This document shows positions 17,869-28,223 of a stretch of 64,000 nucleotides of DNA, in pieces. The notes below the pieces were generated by a model that was not told the DNA's origin, made no database searches, and worked only from the letters and a program-made list of their open reading frames with translations. The position numbers and the translations under genes are program-made. Numbering within the stretch: the first letter of the stretch is position 1; every line of letters starts with the position of its first letter. The stretch spans positions 186,001-250,000 of the forward strand of contig NZ_CABPSL010000003.1 of assembly GCF_902459665.1 (NCBI RefSeq). Reading direction: 5' to 3'. This DNA is from Pandoraea cepalis (GTDB taxonomy: Bacteria; Pseudomonadota; Gammaproteobacteria; Burkholderiales; Burkholderiaceae).

Positions 17869-18947
17869 TGCATCGCTGGGTCGAGGCCGCTCACAAGCTG
17901 CTGGTCCGCGGCGAGGCCGCGGTACTGGTGACGATCGCGCGCGTGGAAGGCTCCGCGCCGCGCGAAGCGGGCACGCACCTGCTTGTGACCCGCGAGCACG
18001 TGTGGGAGACCATCGGCGGCGGCCATCTCGAATGGCGGGCGATGGACGTCGCGCGCCAGTTGCTGCGCCAGTACGGACAGCAAGGCGCGCGGCACGTCGA
18101 GCGTTTCGCGCTCGGCCCGAGCCTCGGACAGTGCTGCGGCGGCGCCGTCACCCTCGCCTTCGAGGTGCTCACGCTGACCGATCTGGCCTGGGTAAGTGCC
18201 CTGCACAAGCGGCTCGCAGCCGGCGAGGCCAGCTTGCGCAGCGTGGCGTTCGGCGCACCCGGGGCCGATGCGGCGGCCAGCCAGCAGCAAGGCGGCGCCG
18301 TCTTGCTCACGGCACTCGACCCGAACGAACCGCTCGCGCATCCGCACACGTTGACCCGCGACGCCGACGACGCCGCCTGCTCGTTCTGGCAAGCCAGCGA
18401 TGGCTGGCTCTGGCTGAGCGAGCGGCTGGCGCCCAGCGATTTCCACATCGTGCTGTTCGGTGCCGGTCACGTCGGACAGGCCATCGTGCAGGTGCTGGCC
18501 ACCCTGCCGTGCCGCGTCACCTGGGCCGACGAGCGGACCGAGACCTTCCCGGAAACGGTGCCGCCGAACACCGTCGTCGAGTCGACCGACACCCCCGAAG
18601 CCGTCGTTGACGAAGCGCCACCGGGCGCGTATTTCCTGGTCATGACACACAACCATGCGCTGGATCAGCGCCTGTGCGAGGCCATTTTCAAGCGCGACGA
18701 CTTCGCCTACTTCGGTTTGATCGGCTCGATGACCAAACGTCGTCAGTTCGAGCATCGCCTGCGCGATCGCGGGGTGCCGCCGGAGCGTTTCGCGCAGATG
18801 ATCTGCCCGATCGGCGTGGCGGGCATCACGGGCAAGGCGCCGGCGACGATCGCGATCGCGGTCGCCGCGCAACTGCTGCGCGTGCGCGAGCAACAGATGC
18901 AACACAGCGGACCGGCCGCGTCGCAGGACACCGGCGTCCACGTTTGA
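17868..18947 (+). CDS. xdhC: XdhC, molybdenum cofactor insertion protein for xanthine dehydrogenase
   Basis: A 359-aa protein that binds and sulfurates molybdenum cofactor and inserts it into XdhB. The N-terminal XdhC/CoxI domain contains TIARVEGSAPREAGTHLLV and IGGGHLEWRA, with the LGPSLGQCCGG block that carries the cofactor-binding Cys. The C-terminal Rossmann domain starts with IVLFGAGHVGQAIVQ and contains MTHNHALDQ. The ATG overlaps the xdhB stop codon, which excludes the much longer upstream reading of this frame. It is the third gene of the xdhABC operon. Confidence 0.94.
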   Translation: MHRWVEAAHKLLVRGEAAVLVTIARVEGSAPREAGTHLLVTREHVWETIGGGHLEWRAMDVARQLLRQYGQQGARHVERFALGPSLGQCCGGAVTLAFEVLTLTDLAWVSALHKRLAAGEASLRSVAFGAPGADAAASQQQGGAVLLTALDPNEPLAHPHTLTRDADDAACSFWQASDGWLWLSERLAPSDFHIVLFGAGHVGQAIVQVLATLPCRVTWADERTETFPETVPPNTVVESTDTPEAVVDEAPPGAYFLVMTHNHALDQRLCEAIFKRDDFAYFGLIGSMTKRRQFEHRLRDRGVPPERFAQMICPIGVAGITGKAPATIAIAVAAQLLRVREQQMQHSGPAASQDTGVHV

Positions 18948-19000
18948 AGGCCCCCCAGCGCCCGGGACACCGGGTGACCGACTTTCGCGGGCGACGGTAA

Positions 19001-20074
<1,074 letters not shown>

Positions 20075-20125
20075 GCGTTAGCCGAGCCTTGTCGATCGGC
20101 CACCCCGAACCGCATCGAACCCCAC

Positions 20126-20154
20126 AACGCCCGAAGGCCCTTCGGGCGTTTTTT
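20126..20154 (+). terminator. Rho-independent terminator after the deaminase gene
   Basis: An 11-bp stem AACGCCCGAAG / CTTCGGGCGTT with a 3-nt loop, followed by TTTT, starting about 50 bp past the stop codon. It separates the xdh-deaminase transcript from the permease operon. Confidence 0.9.
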
Positions 20155-20350
20155 ATGCCGGCGCAACGCACACCGCGCCCCGATGCATCGCCACATCATC
20201 TCGCGATGATGTGGAACATGCCGCAAGGGGAATATTTTTGCCGGGGCCCGATGCTATTTTTCGAGCGTGCCCAGATAGGCGTCACGCGGTGCCCCCACAC
20301 CCGCGGCGTCATGCGAGCACGACACCTTAGAACATCGGAGACAACACCCC

Positions 20351-21775
20351 ATGGACTCATCGCTCAGCCCTCCTGCGGGCAGTGCCGCGCCCGAAGCGGC
20401 CCACGACAGCACGCGCGTGGCGGGCGCGCAACCTGTCTCGCCCCTCGACCGATATTTCGGCATCACCGCACTCGGATCGACGTTCCGTACGGAAGTGATC
20501 GCGGGTATCACGACGTTCCTTGCCGCGATGTACATCATCGTCGTCAACCCGGCCATTCTGTCGAAGACCGGCATGGCGTTCCCGGCGGCCCTGACCGCTA
20601 CGGTGCTCATCAGCTTCTTCGGCAGTTGCGCGATGGGGCTCTACGCGCGCAATCCGGTGCTGGTCGCGCCGGGCATGGGGCTGAACGCGCTGTTCGCGTT
20701 CACGATGGTGCACGGCGTCGGCATGCCGTGGCAGACCGCACTCGGCTGCGTGTTCTGGTCGGGCATCCTCTTCGCGCTGCTCGCCGCGCTCAATGTGCGA
20801 CGCTTCGTGGTCGAGGCGATTCCGGCGAACCTGCGCTATGCGATCTCGTGCGGCATCGGCCTGTTCATCACCGTGATCGGCCTCGTCAACGCCCGGCTCG
20901 TGGTGGGTGACCCGGTCACCGTCGTGCGGCTGGCCCACTTGTCGCCGCCGACCGTCACGTTCCTGATCGGGCTGGCGCTCACGACCGTGCTCGTCGCGCG
21001 CCGCGTGAACGGTGCGCTGATGATCGGCATCATCGCGACCACGCTCATGGCCATTCCGGTCGGACGTCTGTGGGGCGACGGCAGCGCGTATTTCCCCAAG
21101 GAAATCGCCACGGCCACGTTAGTGAACTTCCACGGTTTCTTCGCCGCGCCCGATTTCTCGGGTATCGGCCAGCTCGATCTGCTGGGTGCGCTCAAGGTCG
21201 CGTACCTGCCGTTCATCTTCGTGATGCTCTTCACCGCGTTCTTTGATACGCTCTCGACCTTCATGAGCATTGCCGAGGCCGGCAACATGAAGGATCGCGA
21301 TGGCAATCCGCGCAATATGCGTCAGGCCATGATCGTCGATTCGTTCTCGGTGCTGATCTCCGGCCCGCTCGGCACGAGCCCGGCCAACGCCTACATCGAA
21401 TCGGCCGCCGGCATTGCCCAGGGCGGACGCACCGGGCTGACCGCCGTCGTATGCGCCCTGCTGTTTCTGCCGTTCCTGTTCGTTTCCCCGATGCTCTCGC
21501 TGGTGCCCGCCATCGCGACGGCGCCGGCGCTGATCCTGGTCGGGGTGTTTATGATGGAGTCCGTGGCGCGCATCGAATGGCACCGCATGGACGAAGCGAT
21601 TCCGAGCTTCATCGCAGTCGTGATGATTCCGATTTCGTACTCGATCACCGACGGTATTGCCTATAGCTTCCTCGCGTTCGTCGTACTCAAGCTGTTCACG
21701 GGACGCGTGAAGGAGATCAAGCCGGCGATGTGGATCGTCGCCGCGCTGGCAGTGCTGCTGCTCACGCAAATGTAA
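20351..21775 (+). CDS. NCS2-family purine permease (adenine/guanine/hypoxanthine type)
   Basis: A 474-aa inner-membrane proton symporter of the AzgA-like branch of the NCS2 family. Family signatures include YFGITALGSTFRTEVIAG near residue 40, NPVLVAPGMGLNALFAF, the TAFFDTLSTFMSIAEAG segment with acidic substrate-site residues, and GPLGTSPANAYIESAAG. About a dozen hydrophobic segments are visible. The start has CGGAGA 9 bp upstream. It is followed after 19 bp by guanine deaminase, and both lie downstream of xdhABC and an adenine-type deaminase, so uptake of guanine, hypoxanthine or adenine for catabolism is likely. Confidence 0.92.
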   Translation: MDSSLSPPAGSAAPEAAHDSTRVAGAQPVSPLDRYFGITALGSTFRTEVIAGITTFLAAMYIIVVNPAILSKTGMAFPAALTATVLISFFGSCAMGLYARNPVLVAPGMGLNALFAFTMVHGVGMPWQTALGCVFWSGILFALLAALNVRRFVVEAIPANLRYAISCGIGLFITVIGLVNARLVVGDPVTVVRLAHLSPPTVTFLIGLALTTVLVARRVNGALMIGIIATTLMAIPVGRLWGDGSAYFPKEIATATLVNFHGFFAAPDFSGIGQLDLLGALKVAYLPFIFVMLFTAFFDTLSTFMSIAEAGNMKDRDGNPRNMRQAMIVDSFSVLISGPLGTSPANAYIESAAGIAQGGRTGLTAVVCALLFLPFLFVSPMLSLVPAIATAPALILVGVFMMESVARIEWHRMDEAIPSFIAVVMIPISYSITDGIAYSFLAFVVLKLFTGRVKEIKPAMWIVAALAVLLLTQM

Positions 21776-21794
21776 CGACGCAAGGACCCTGTAC

Positions 21795-23132
21795 ATGTCC
21801 ACGACACACCAAGCCCTGCGCGCTGTGCGCGCGCAACTGGTCTACTTCACGCACGATCCGTCGCGCGCCTACCTCGACGGCTCGCCCGGCACCGTGCACC
21901 AAACCGACGGCCTCGTCGCCTTCGAGAATGGGCGCATCACCGCCGTGGGCGACTACGCGAAGGTGGCCCCCACGCTGCCCGACGGCACGCCGATCGAAGA
22001 TCTGCGCGACAAGGTCGTCACGCCCGGCTTCATCGACACGCACATCCACTATCCGCAGACGGACATGATCGCGTCGCCCGCGCCGGGACTGCTGCCGTGG
22101 CTCGAGAAGTACACGTTCCCGACCGAGCGCCGTTTCGAGAATCCGGCGTATGCGGCCGACGTCGCCCAGTTCTTCCTCGACGAACTGCTGCGCGTCGGCA
22201 CCACGAGCGCGCTCGTGTACTGCACGGTTCACCCCGGCTCGGTCGACGCGTTCTTCAAGGCCAGCGACGCGCGCAATCTGCGCATGATCGCCGGCAAGGT
22301 GATGATGGATCGCAACTGCCCCGAATTCCTGCGCGACACGGCCGAGAGCGGCGCGCGCGACAGCGAGGCGCTGATTCAGCGCTGGCACAACCAGGGACGC
22401 CAGCTCTACGCGCTCACGCCGCGCTTCGCGCCGACATCGACCGAAGCCCAGTTGGGCGTTTGCGGCGAACTCGCCACGCAGTATCCAGACGTATTCATCC
22501 AGAGCCACGTGGCCGAAAACACCGACGAGGTCGAATGGGTGCGCTCGCTGTTTCCCGGGCATCGCAGCTACCTCGACGTGTACGACCACTACAAGCTGCT
22601 GCGCAAGCGCGCCGTGTACGGCCATTGCATCTGGCTCGACGAGCATGATCGTCGCCGCATGTTCGAAACGGGCACCGTCGCCGCGCATTGCCCGACGTCG
22701 AACCAGTTCCTCGGCAGTGGACTTTTCGACTTCGCGGCGGCGGAAGCGAGCCGCATGCCAGTGACGCTCGCGACCGACGTGGGCGGCGGCTCGACCTTCT
22801 CGATGCTGCAGACGATGAACGAGGCCCACAAGGTGGCGCGGTTGTCGGGCTATCACCTCTCGGCCGAACGCATGTTCTACCTGGCCACGGAAGGCGCTGC
22901 GCACGCGCTGGATCTGCACGGCACCATCGGCACGCTGGCCGTGGGCGCAGAGGCCGACTTCGTGGTGCTCGACCCGAAGGCCACCCCGCTGCTCGCCCGT
23001 CGCACGGCACTGGCCGAATCGCTCGAAGAGCTGCTGTTCGCATTCGCCATGCTTGGCGACGATCGTGCCATCGCCACGACCTACGCCGCCGGCCAGCCGG
23101 TGCATCGCCGCACTGACGCACTGACGCACTGA
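21795..23132 (+). CDS. guaD: Guanine deaminase
   Basis: A 445-aa amidohydrolase that converts guanine to xanthine and ammonia. Zinc and catalytic residues are visible: the GFIDTHIHYPQTDMI block (HxH), SHVAENTDEVEWV (His and Glu), YGHCIWLD (His) and ATDVGGGSTFSML (Asp). HCPTSNQFLGSGLFD is the characteristic guanine-deaminase loop. An AAGGA ribosome binding site lies upstream, and the gene follows the NCS2 permease by 19 bp, forming an uptake-deamination pair. The product xanthine is the substrate of the neighbouring xdhABC enzyme. Confidence 0.95.
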   Translation: MSTTHQALRAVRAQLVYFTHDPSRAYLDGSPGTVHQTDGLVAFENGRITAVGDYAKVAPTLPDGTPIEDLRDKVVTPGFIDTHIHYPQTDMIASPAPGLLPWLEKYTFPTERRFENPAYAADVAQFFLDELLRVGTTSALVYCTVHPGSVDAFFKASDARNLRMIAGKVMMDRNCPEFLRDTAESGARDSEALIQRWHNQGRQLYALTPRFAPTSTEAQLGVCGELATQYPDVFIQSHVAENTDEVEWVRSLFPGHRSYLDVYDHYKLLRKRAVYGHCIWLDEHDRRRMFETGTVAAHCPTSNQFLGSGLFDFAAAEASRMPVTLATDVGGGSTFSMLQTMNEAHKVARLSGYHLSAERMFYLATEGAAHALDLHGTIGTLAVGAEADFVVLDPKATPLLARRTALAESLEELLFAFAMLGDDRAIATTYAAGQPVHRRTDALTH

Positions 23133-23325
23133 CGCGCCTGGCGGGCGTTCGGGTCGTTCGAGACATTCGGGACGTTTGGGACGCGGCGAGACGTTGCAAG
23201 ACGCGGTGAGACATCACGGAGCGTCACGACTTACGCGAGAGAACGCGCGCCGTCGCCTTGGCACGACACGCATTCCCTCGCGGTCACCGGTCGCGCGCAA
23301 GGGGCATGCGGCCGGGGATCTCCTT

Positions 23326-23351
23326 GGGCAGCCGATCGGCTGCCCTTTTTT
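23326..23351 (+). terminator. Rho-independent terminator after guaD
   Basis: A perfect 10-bp self-complementary stem reading GGGCAGCCGA/TCGGCTGCCC followed by six T. The preceding interval from 23133 shows no gene, and this hairpin ends the permease-guaD transcript before the riboswitch promoter. Confidence 0.88.
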
Positions 23352-23437
23352 CCTTGCCCGGCATACGCCCGTCAAGTGCTTATCAAGTGCCCATCCAGCG
23401 GCCAACCCACCCCGTCATGCCCCCGTCACGTGACAAA

Positions 23438-23575
23438 TGCTATAATCCGGTCCGATTCATTGGGGAGTAGCCGCCCTGTCAGAGACGCTTGTCTTCGGCA
23501 GGGGCGTACGTCAACAGACTTGGCCGATTCCGGCTATGGCGTGCGCAGCCCTCGGGCCTGGCGAGACCGATGACG
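23438..23575 (+). promoter_or_regulatory. Extended -10 promoter and yybP-ykoY (Mn2+) riboswitch
   Basis: A perfect extended -10, TGCTATAAT (23438-23446), precedes a leader with yybP-ykoY signatures: TGGGGAGTAGCC (23461-23472), then GTCAACAGACTTGGCC in the middle and CTGGCGAGACCGATG (23559-23573) at the 3' end. These GGGGAGUA and GGCGAGACC elements form the Mn2+-binding four-way junction of this riboswitch class. It lies about 80 bp upstream of a UPF0016 gene, one of the families commonly controlled by it. Confidence 0.85.
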
Positions 23576-23580
23576 ATGCT

Positions 23581-23637
23581 TCCGCCATCCGGGCCGGGAC
23601 GCATGGTCATTGGCTCGCGTATTCACGGCCCGGCGGA
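23581..23637 (+). promoter_or_regulatory. Predicted expression-platform hairpin of the Mn2+ riboswitch
   Basis: The arm TCCGCCATCCGGGCC (23581-23595) can pair with GGCCCGGCGGA (23627-23637), apart from a small bulge. The 3' arm contains the GGAG ribosome binding site used by the following gene (ATG at 23651). Without Mn2+ the hairpin would hide the site; ligand binding would be expected to free it. There is no T-run, so control is likely translational. Confidence 0.6.
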
Positions 23638-23650
23638 GATAAAAAATACG

Positions 23651-24208
23651 ATGTCCCCCTTCCTGGTCTCGACCGGTGTGGTCGCGCTCGCTGAAATCGG
23701 CGATAAAACCCAACTGCTGTCCCTCGTGCTCGCCGCGCGCTTCAAGAAGCCCGTGCCGATCATTCTTGGCATTTTCGTCGCTACCCTCGTCAATCATGGC
23801 TTTGCCGGTGCCGTCGGCGAATGGCTGTCCACGGCCATCAGTCCCGCCATCATGAAGTGGGCCGTCGTCGCGTCGTTCCTCGGCATGGCGATCTGGATTC
23901 TCATCCCCGACAAGCTCGATGACGAAGAGACCACCACGCGCCGCAAATTCGGCGTGTTCGTGACGACCGTCTTCACGTTCTTCATCGCCGAGATGGGCGA
24001 CAAGACGCAGATCGCCACGGTAATGCTCGCCGCGCGCTACCAGGACTTCTTCGGCGTGGTGGCCGGCACCACGCTCGGCATGATGCTGGCCAACGTGCCG
24101 GCCGTGCTCGTCGGCCACAAATTCGCCGGTCGTCTGCCGACCAAGACCGTACACGCCGTGGCCGCCGTGATCTTCGCAGTGCTCGGCATCATCACGTTGA
24201 TGCAGTAA
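23651..24208 (+). CDS. UPF0016/GDT1-family manganese exporter
   Basis: A 185-aa integral membrane protein with the two inverted copies of the family motif E-x-G-D-K-T: ALAEIGDKTQLLSL (about residues 11-24) and FIAEMGDKTQIATV (about 110-123). Six hydrophobic segments are visible. UPF0016/GDT1/TMEM165 proteins are divalent-cation transporters, and bacterial members are reported to export Mn2+. The Mn2+-type riboswitch upstream supports this. The start at 23651 is chosen because the family begins MSPFLVSTGVVALAEIGDKTQ; the longer frame runs back into the riboswitch. Confidence 0.92.
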   Translation: MSPFLVSTGVVALAEIGDKTQLLSLVLAARFKKPVPIILGIFVATLVNHGFAGAVGEWLSTAISPAIMKWAVVASFLGMAIWILIPDKLDDEETTTRRKFGVFVTTVFTFFIAEMGDKTQIATVMLAARYQDFFGVVAGTTLGMMLANVPAVLVGHKFAGRLPTKTVHAVAAVIFAVLGIITLMQ

Positions 24209-24216
24209 ACCGCAAA

Positions 24217-24264
24217 CGCCAAGGCGAGTCGCGCGTCTCGAAGACACGTCGCCTCGCCTTGGCG
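24217..24264. terminator. Terminator-like inverted repeat between convergent genes
   Basis: A perfect 12-bp inverted repeat CGCCAAGGCGAG / CTCGCCTTGGCG with a 24-nt loop, 9 bp past the exporter stop. It lacks a T-run, so intrinsic termination would be weak, but it lies where the convergent exporter and lipoprotein transcripts meet. Confidence 0.45.
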
Positions 24265-24390
24265 TAAGTCTGTCGCATGCCGTTCGTCGGCGTGACCTCT
24301 GGATGACCGCCCAACGTCTGCCGGGTCTCTCCCCTGGCAACCTACCCCCCTTCCCGCCCTCGGCCGGCCTGACGCCCGCCTGACGCCCGC

Positions 24391-24999
24391 CTAGCGCCCG
24401 ACCTTCTGCTCGACATTGATCGTGCGCCCGCTCGGCAACGGCAACTGCCTGAGCGCGGCGTCGATCAGGTACGGCATGGCCGAGGCCAGCGACGTGCCTG
24501 CGTCACTGGTATTGGCCTGAACTCGGTAGACCTCCTTGCCGCTCGCACGGTCCGTGAAGCGCAACTGCAAACCCGCCAGCCCATACGAATAATCCCGCTG
24601 AACGTACGCGGGCGGCGCGCCGAACGGGTAGCCGTAACCGCCCCACGGACGTCCCCAAGGCCCCCACGGGCCGGGCGCAAACATCGGATCGTAGACGGGC
24701 TCGGCCACGCGCATTATCTGTTGGGTGATGCCGTAGCTCATCCCGACCAGATAGTGCGCGCTCGACGGGCTTCGCTCGCTGAAGCCGTCTCCGGCCAGAC
24801 GCGTTCGCAGCCACTGCTCGTAAGTCGCGTGCTCCTGATTGTTCTGCTGTTCGGGCGTGCGCACGAGCGCGTAAGTTCGCGGGCCGTCGAAGCCCGGTGC
24901 ATCGCCGAACGCGGTCACCTGGCTCGTGACCGTGCTGGCGCACCCCGCCAGCAAAACACTGACGACGGCCAACGTCGCCAAGGCCCATCGTTTCCCCAT
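24391..24999 (-). CDS. DUF4136 domain lipoprotein
   Basis: A 202-aa predicted lipoprotein. The signal sequence ends in the lipobox LLAGC (Cys about residue 19), so the mature protein should be acylated and membrane-anchored on the periplasmic side. The remainder matches the DUF4136 pattern: TYALVRTPEQ near the front, EQWLRTRLAGDGF, then a Gly/Pro/Trp-rich stretch (PGPWGPWGRPWGGYGYP) and a C-terminal LQLRFTDRASGKEVYRVQA domain. The start at 24999 gives a proper signal peptide with GGAG upstream. Function unknown. Confidence 0.85.
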   Translation of the reverse strand: MGKRWALATLAVVSVLLAGCASTVTSQVTAFGDAPGFDGPRTYALVRTPEQQNNQEHATYEQWLRTRLAGDGFSERSPSSAHYLVGMSYGITQQIMRVAEPVYDPMFAPGPWGPWGRPWGGYGYPFGAPPAYVQRDYSYGLAGLQLRFTDRASGKEVYRVQANTSDAGTSLASAMPYLIDAALRQLPLPSGRTINVEQKVGR

Positions 25000-25199
25000 G
25001 ATCGCCTGCTCCAGTAAGCGGCCGGGCGCACCGCCGTGCACCCGTCGCGCCGATTTAATCATAGGACGGCGCAGCGCGCACATCCGAAACCTTTGACGGC
25101 GGCGCCGAAGCAAAATTCAGCAAATCGCTCGCCTGAACGCCAAGGCGCCGCCACTCCGTTACAATTTGCAAATCCTTGGCCGTCCGCAAAACACCGTCC

Positions 25200-27911
25200 A
25201 TGCTCAGAACCGACCTCGCAGGTGTCATCCAACGCTCCGACTATACGCCCCCGGCGTATCTGATCGACACCGTCCAACTCGACTTCGACCTCGCCCCCGA
25301 CGTCACCACCGTCACCAGCCGCATGCGGGTCCACCGCAACCCGGCGGGTCCGGGCGGCGCGCTCGAACTGGTGGGGCAAGGCCTGCAACTGGTGAGCCTC
25401 GAACTCGACGGCAAGCCCTGGCCCGGCTACCGCACCGGCGAGGAAACGCTCACGGTCGACGCGCCCCCCGAGGCCTTCGACCTCATGCTCGTCACGCGCT
25501 GTCGCCCCCAGGAGAACACGTCGCTCATGGGGCTGTATGTCTCGGGCGGCAACTTCTTCACGCAATGCGAAGCCGAGGGCTTTCGCAAGATCACGTACTT
25601 CCTCGACCGCCCGGATGTGATGGCAACGTACACCGTGACGCTGCGCGCCGATCGCGAAGCGTATCCGGTGCTGCTGGCCAACGGCAACCTCATCGACCAG
25701 GGCGACCTGCCCGATGGCCGTCATTTCGCCGTCTGGGACGACCCGTTCAAGAAGCCCAGCTACCTGTTCGCGCTGGTCGCCGGTCAACTGGTGTGCCGTG
25801 AGGAGCACCTCGTCGCCGGCGACGGCCGCGAGAAGCTGCTCCAGGTCTGGGTACAGCCGCAGGATCTGGAGAAGACCGAACATGCGATGGATTCGCTGGT
25901 CAACTCGATCCGGTGGGACGAGCAGCGCTTCGGCCGCGTGCTTGATCTCGACCGCTTCATGATCGTGGCCGTGAGCGACTTCAACATGGGCGCGATGGAG
26001 AACAAGGGCCTGAACATCTTCAATACGAAGTATGTGCTGGCCGATGCCGCCACCGCCACCGACGACGACTTCGGCAACATCGAAGCCGTGGTGGGCCACG
26101 AGTACTTCCACAACTGGACCGGCAATCGCGTGACCTGCCGCGACTGGTTCCAGTTGAGCCTGAAGGAAGGCCTGACCGTGTTCCGCGATCAGGAATTTTC
26201 GGCCGACATGATGGGCTCCGAGTCGGGCCGCGCCGTCAAGCGTATCGACGACGTGCGCGTGCTGCGTCAGGCCCAGTTCCCGGAAGACGCCGGTCCGATG
26301 GCGCACCCGGTGCGTCCCGAGAGCTACGTCGAAATCAACAACTTCTACACGGTCACCGTCTATGAAAAGGGCGCCGAAGTCGTGCGCATGTATCAGACGC
26401 TGCTCGGGCGCGAGGGCTTCCGCCGGGGCATGGACCTGTACTTCGAGCGTCACGACGGGCAGGCGGTCACGTGCGACGAGTTCCGCGCCGCGATGGCCGA
26501 TGCCAATCAGCGCGATCTCACGCAGTTTGGCCGCTGGTACAGCCAGGCCGGCACCCCGCGCGTGAGCGTCGAAGCCGCCTATGACGAGGCCGCCCGCACC
26601 TATACCCTCACGCTGACGCAGCGCTGCCCGAAGGTCGGTGTGGAGCTGCAGGACAGCCAGCTCGTCAAGCAGCCGTTCCATATCCCGTTCGCCGTCGGCC
26701 TGCTCGATCGCGACGGTCGCGACATGGCACTGCGTCTGGCCGGTGAGCCCGGCGATGCGCCGGCCGCCACCACGCAGGTGCTCGACTTCACGCAGGAGCG
26801 CCAGAGCTTCACGTTCGTCGACGTGTCGCACAACCCGATGCCGTCGCTGCTGCGCGGCTTCTCGGCGCCGGTGATCGTCGAGCACGAGTACACCATCGAC
26901 GAACTCGCGTTCCTGATGGCGCACGACAGCGATCCGTTCAACCGCTGGGAGGCGGGACAGCGGCTGGCCACGCGTCAGTTGCTGGCGCTCGTCGAATCGA
27001 TTCAGATGGGGCAGTTGCCGAGCGTCGACAGCTATGTGCTCGAAGCCTTCCGCCAGGTGCTGCGCGACGAGACACTCGACCCGGCGTTCCGCGCGCAAGC
27101 GCTCACGCTGCCGGCCGAGTCGTATCTCGGCGAGCAGATGACGGAGATCGACCCGGCGGCCATTCACGCGGCACGTCAGTATCTGCGTCAGCGTCTGGCC
27201 GCATCGCTGCATACCGAGTGGCTCGCCGCGTATCACAACCATCGCGTGCCGGGCGCCTACCGCCCGGACGCCGCCTCGGCGGGCGAGCGCGCGCTGAAGA
27301 ACCTCGCGCTGTCGTACCTGATGGAACTCTCGGATGCGGGTATCGCGCAGACCGCGCGTACCCAATACGACTCGGCCGACAACATGACCGACCGTTTCGC
27401 CGCGCTCACCGCGCTCGTGCAACGCGGCGGCGCCGCGCGCGAGAGCGACGCGGCACATGGGTCGCACCATGCCGCCGAGGTGCTGGCAGACTTCTATCAG
27501 CGCTTCGAGCACGAGCCGCTCGCCATCGACAAGTGGTTCGCGCTGCAAGCCATGCAACGCGGCGACGGCGGCCATTGCGTGATCGACGGGGTGCGCGCCC
27601 TCATGGGGCATCCGGCTTTTACGCTGAAGAACCCCAACCGCGCGCGTTCGCTGATTTTCAGCTTCTGCAGCGGCAATCCCGCGCAGTTCCATGCGGCCGA
27701 CGGTTCCGGTTATCGATTCTGGGCCGAACAGGTCCTCGCGCTCGACGCGCTGAACCCGCAGGTGGCCGCCCGGCTGGCTCGCGTGCTCGACCGCTGGCGC
27801 AAATACACACCGTCGCTGCGCGAGCGCATGCACGCGGCGCTCTCCAATGTCTCGGCCCACGAAGGACTCTCCAGGGACGTGCGCGAAATCGTGGATAAGG
27901 CACTGGCTTGA
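25200..27911 (+). CDS. pepN: Aminopeptidase N (M1 family)
   Basis: A 903-aa cytosolic zinc aminopeptidase of broad specificity. The exopeptidase motif GAMENKGLN and the zinc site HEYFHNWTGNRVT, with the third ligand Glu in SLKEGLTVFRDQEF, are all intact. Length and the C-terminal helical domain match proteobacterial PepN. ATG at 25200 fits the usual N-terminus (MLRTDLAGVIQRSDYTPP); a TTG at 25176 in the same frame would add eight residues. No strong ribosome binding site is visible for either. Monocistronic, ending at a hairpin terminator. Confidence 0.95.
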   Translation: MLRTDLAGVIQRSDYTPPAYLIDTVQLDFDLAPDVTTVTSRMRVHRNPAGPGGALELVGQGLQLVSLELDGKPWPGYRTGEETLTVDAPPEAFDLMLVTRCRPQENTSLMGLYVSGGNFFTQCEAEGFRKITYFLDRPDVMATYTVTLRADREAYPVLLANGNLIDQGDLPDGRHFAVWDDPFKKPSYLFALVAGQLVCREEHLVAGDGREKLLQVWVQPQDLEKTEHAMDSLVNSIRWDEQRFGRVLDLDRFMIVAVSDFNMGAMENKGLNIFNTKYVLADAATATDDDFGNIEAVVGHEYFHNWTGNRVTCRDWFQLSLKEGLTVFRDQEFSADMMGSESGRAVKRIDDVRVLRQAQFPEDAGPMAHPVRPESYVEINNFYTVTVYEKGAEVVRMYQTLLGREGFRRGMDLYFERHDGQAVTCDEFRAAMADANQRDLTQFGRWYSQAGTPRVSVEAAYDEAARTYTLTLTQRCPKVGVELQDSQLVKQPFHIPFAVGLLDRDGRDMALRLAGEPGDAPAATTQVLDFTQERQSFTFVDVSHNPMPSLLRGFSAPVIVEHEYTIDELAFLMAHDSDPFNRWEAGQRLATRQLLALVESIQMGQLPSVDSYVLEAFRQVLRDETLDPAFRAQALTLPAESYLGEQMTEIDPAAIHAARQYLRQRLAASLHTEWLAAYHNHRVPGAYRPDAASAGERALKNLALSYLMELSDAGIAQTARTQYDSADNMTDRFAALTALVQRGGAARESDAAHGSHHAAEVLADFYQRFEHEPLAIDKWFALQAMQRGDGGHCVIDGVRALMGHPAFTLKNPNRARSLIFSFCSGNPAQFHAADGSGYRFWAEQVLALDALNPQVAARLARVLDRWRKYTPSLRERMHAALSNVSAHEGLSRDVREIVDKALA

Positions 27912-27947
27912 GTTTCCGGCCTGCACGGGCCGGCCTGCGTTCACCTG

Positions 27948-27983
27948 GCCGCCGGCATCTCATGATGCTGGCGGCTGTTTTTT
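27948..27983 (+). terminator. Rho-independent terminator after pepN
   Basis: A 12-bp stem GCCGCCGGCATC / GATGCTGGCGGC (one G-T pair) with a TCAT loop, followed by TGTTTTTTCT. The remaining intergenic stretch to 28223 is AT-richer than the surroundings and should hold the promoter of the radical SAM operon; no convincing -35/-10 pair was picked out. Confidence 0.85.
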
Positions 27984-28223
27984 CTCGTCCCCATCGTCAG
28001 CGCCATTTGCACTGATACCCGATCGTTTTACCCCCCGTCACTGTTGGTATTTGCCTGCTCCACCTCATCCGACGATCAAAAATCGACAATCTACGGTCGG
28101 ATTCGATAGCAATCTCCACGGACTCCCCTAGGGTCTATCTGCTGCGCACTTCAGCGGCTGCCCACGCCACAATCGGTGCACTGCGAAGCGCCCACTGATC
28201 ACAACGGAACGGAGGAGACAACT

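Noticed and set aside
25059-27944. 961-codon open frame antisense to pepN
   Set aside because: Spans the whole pepN gene with no domain signal; it results from biased codon use on the sense strand.
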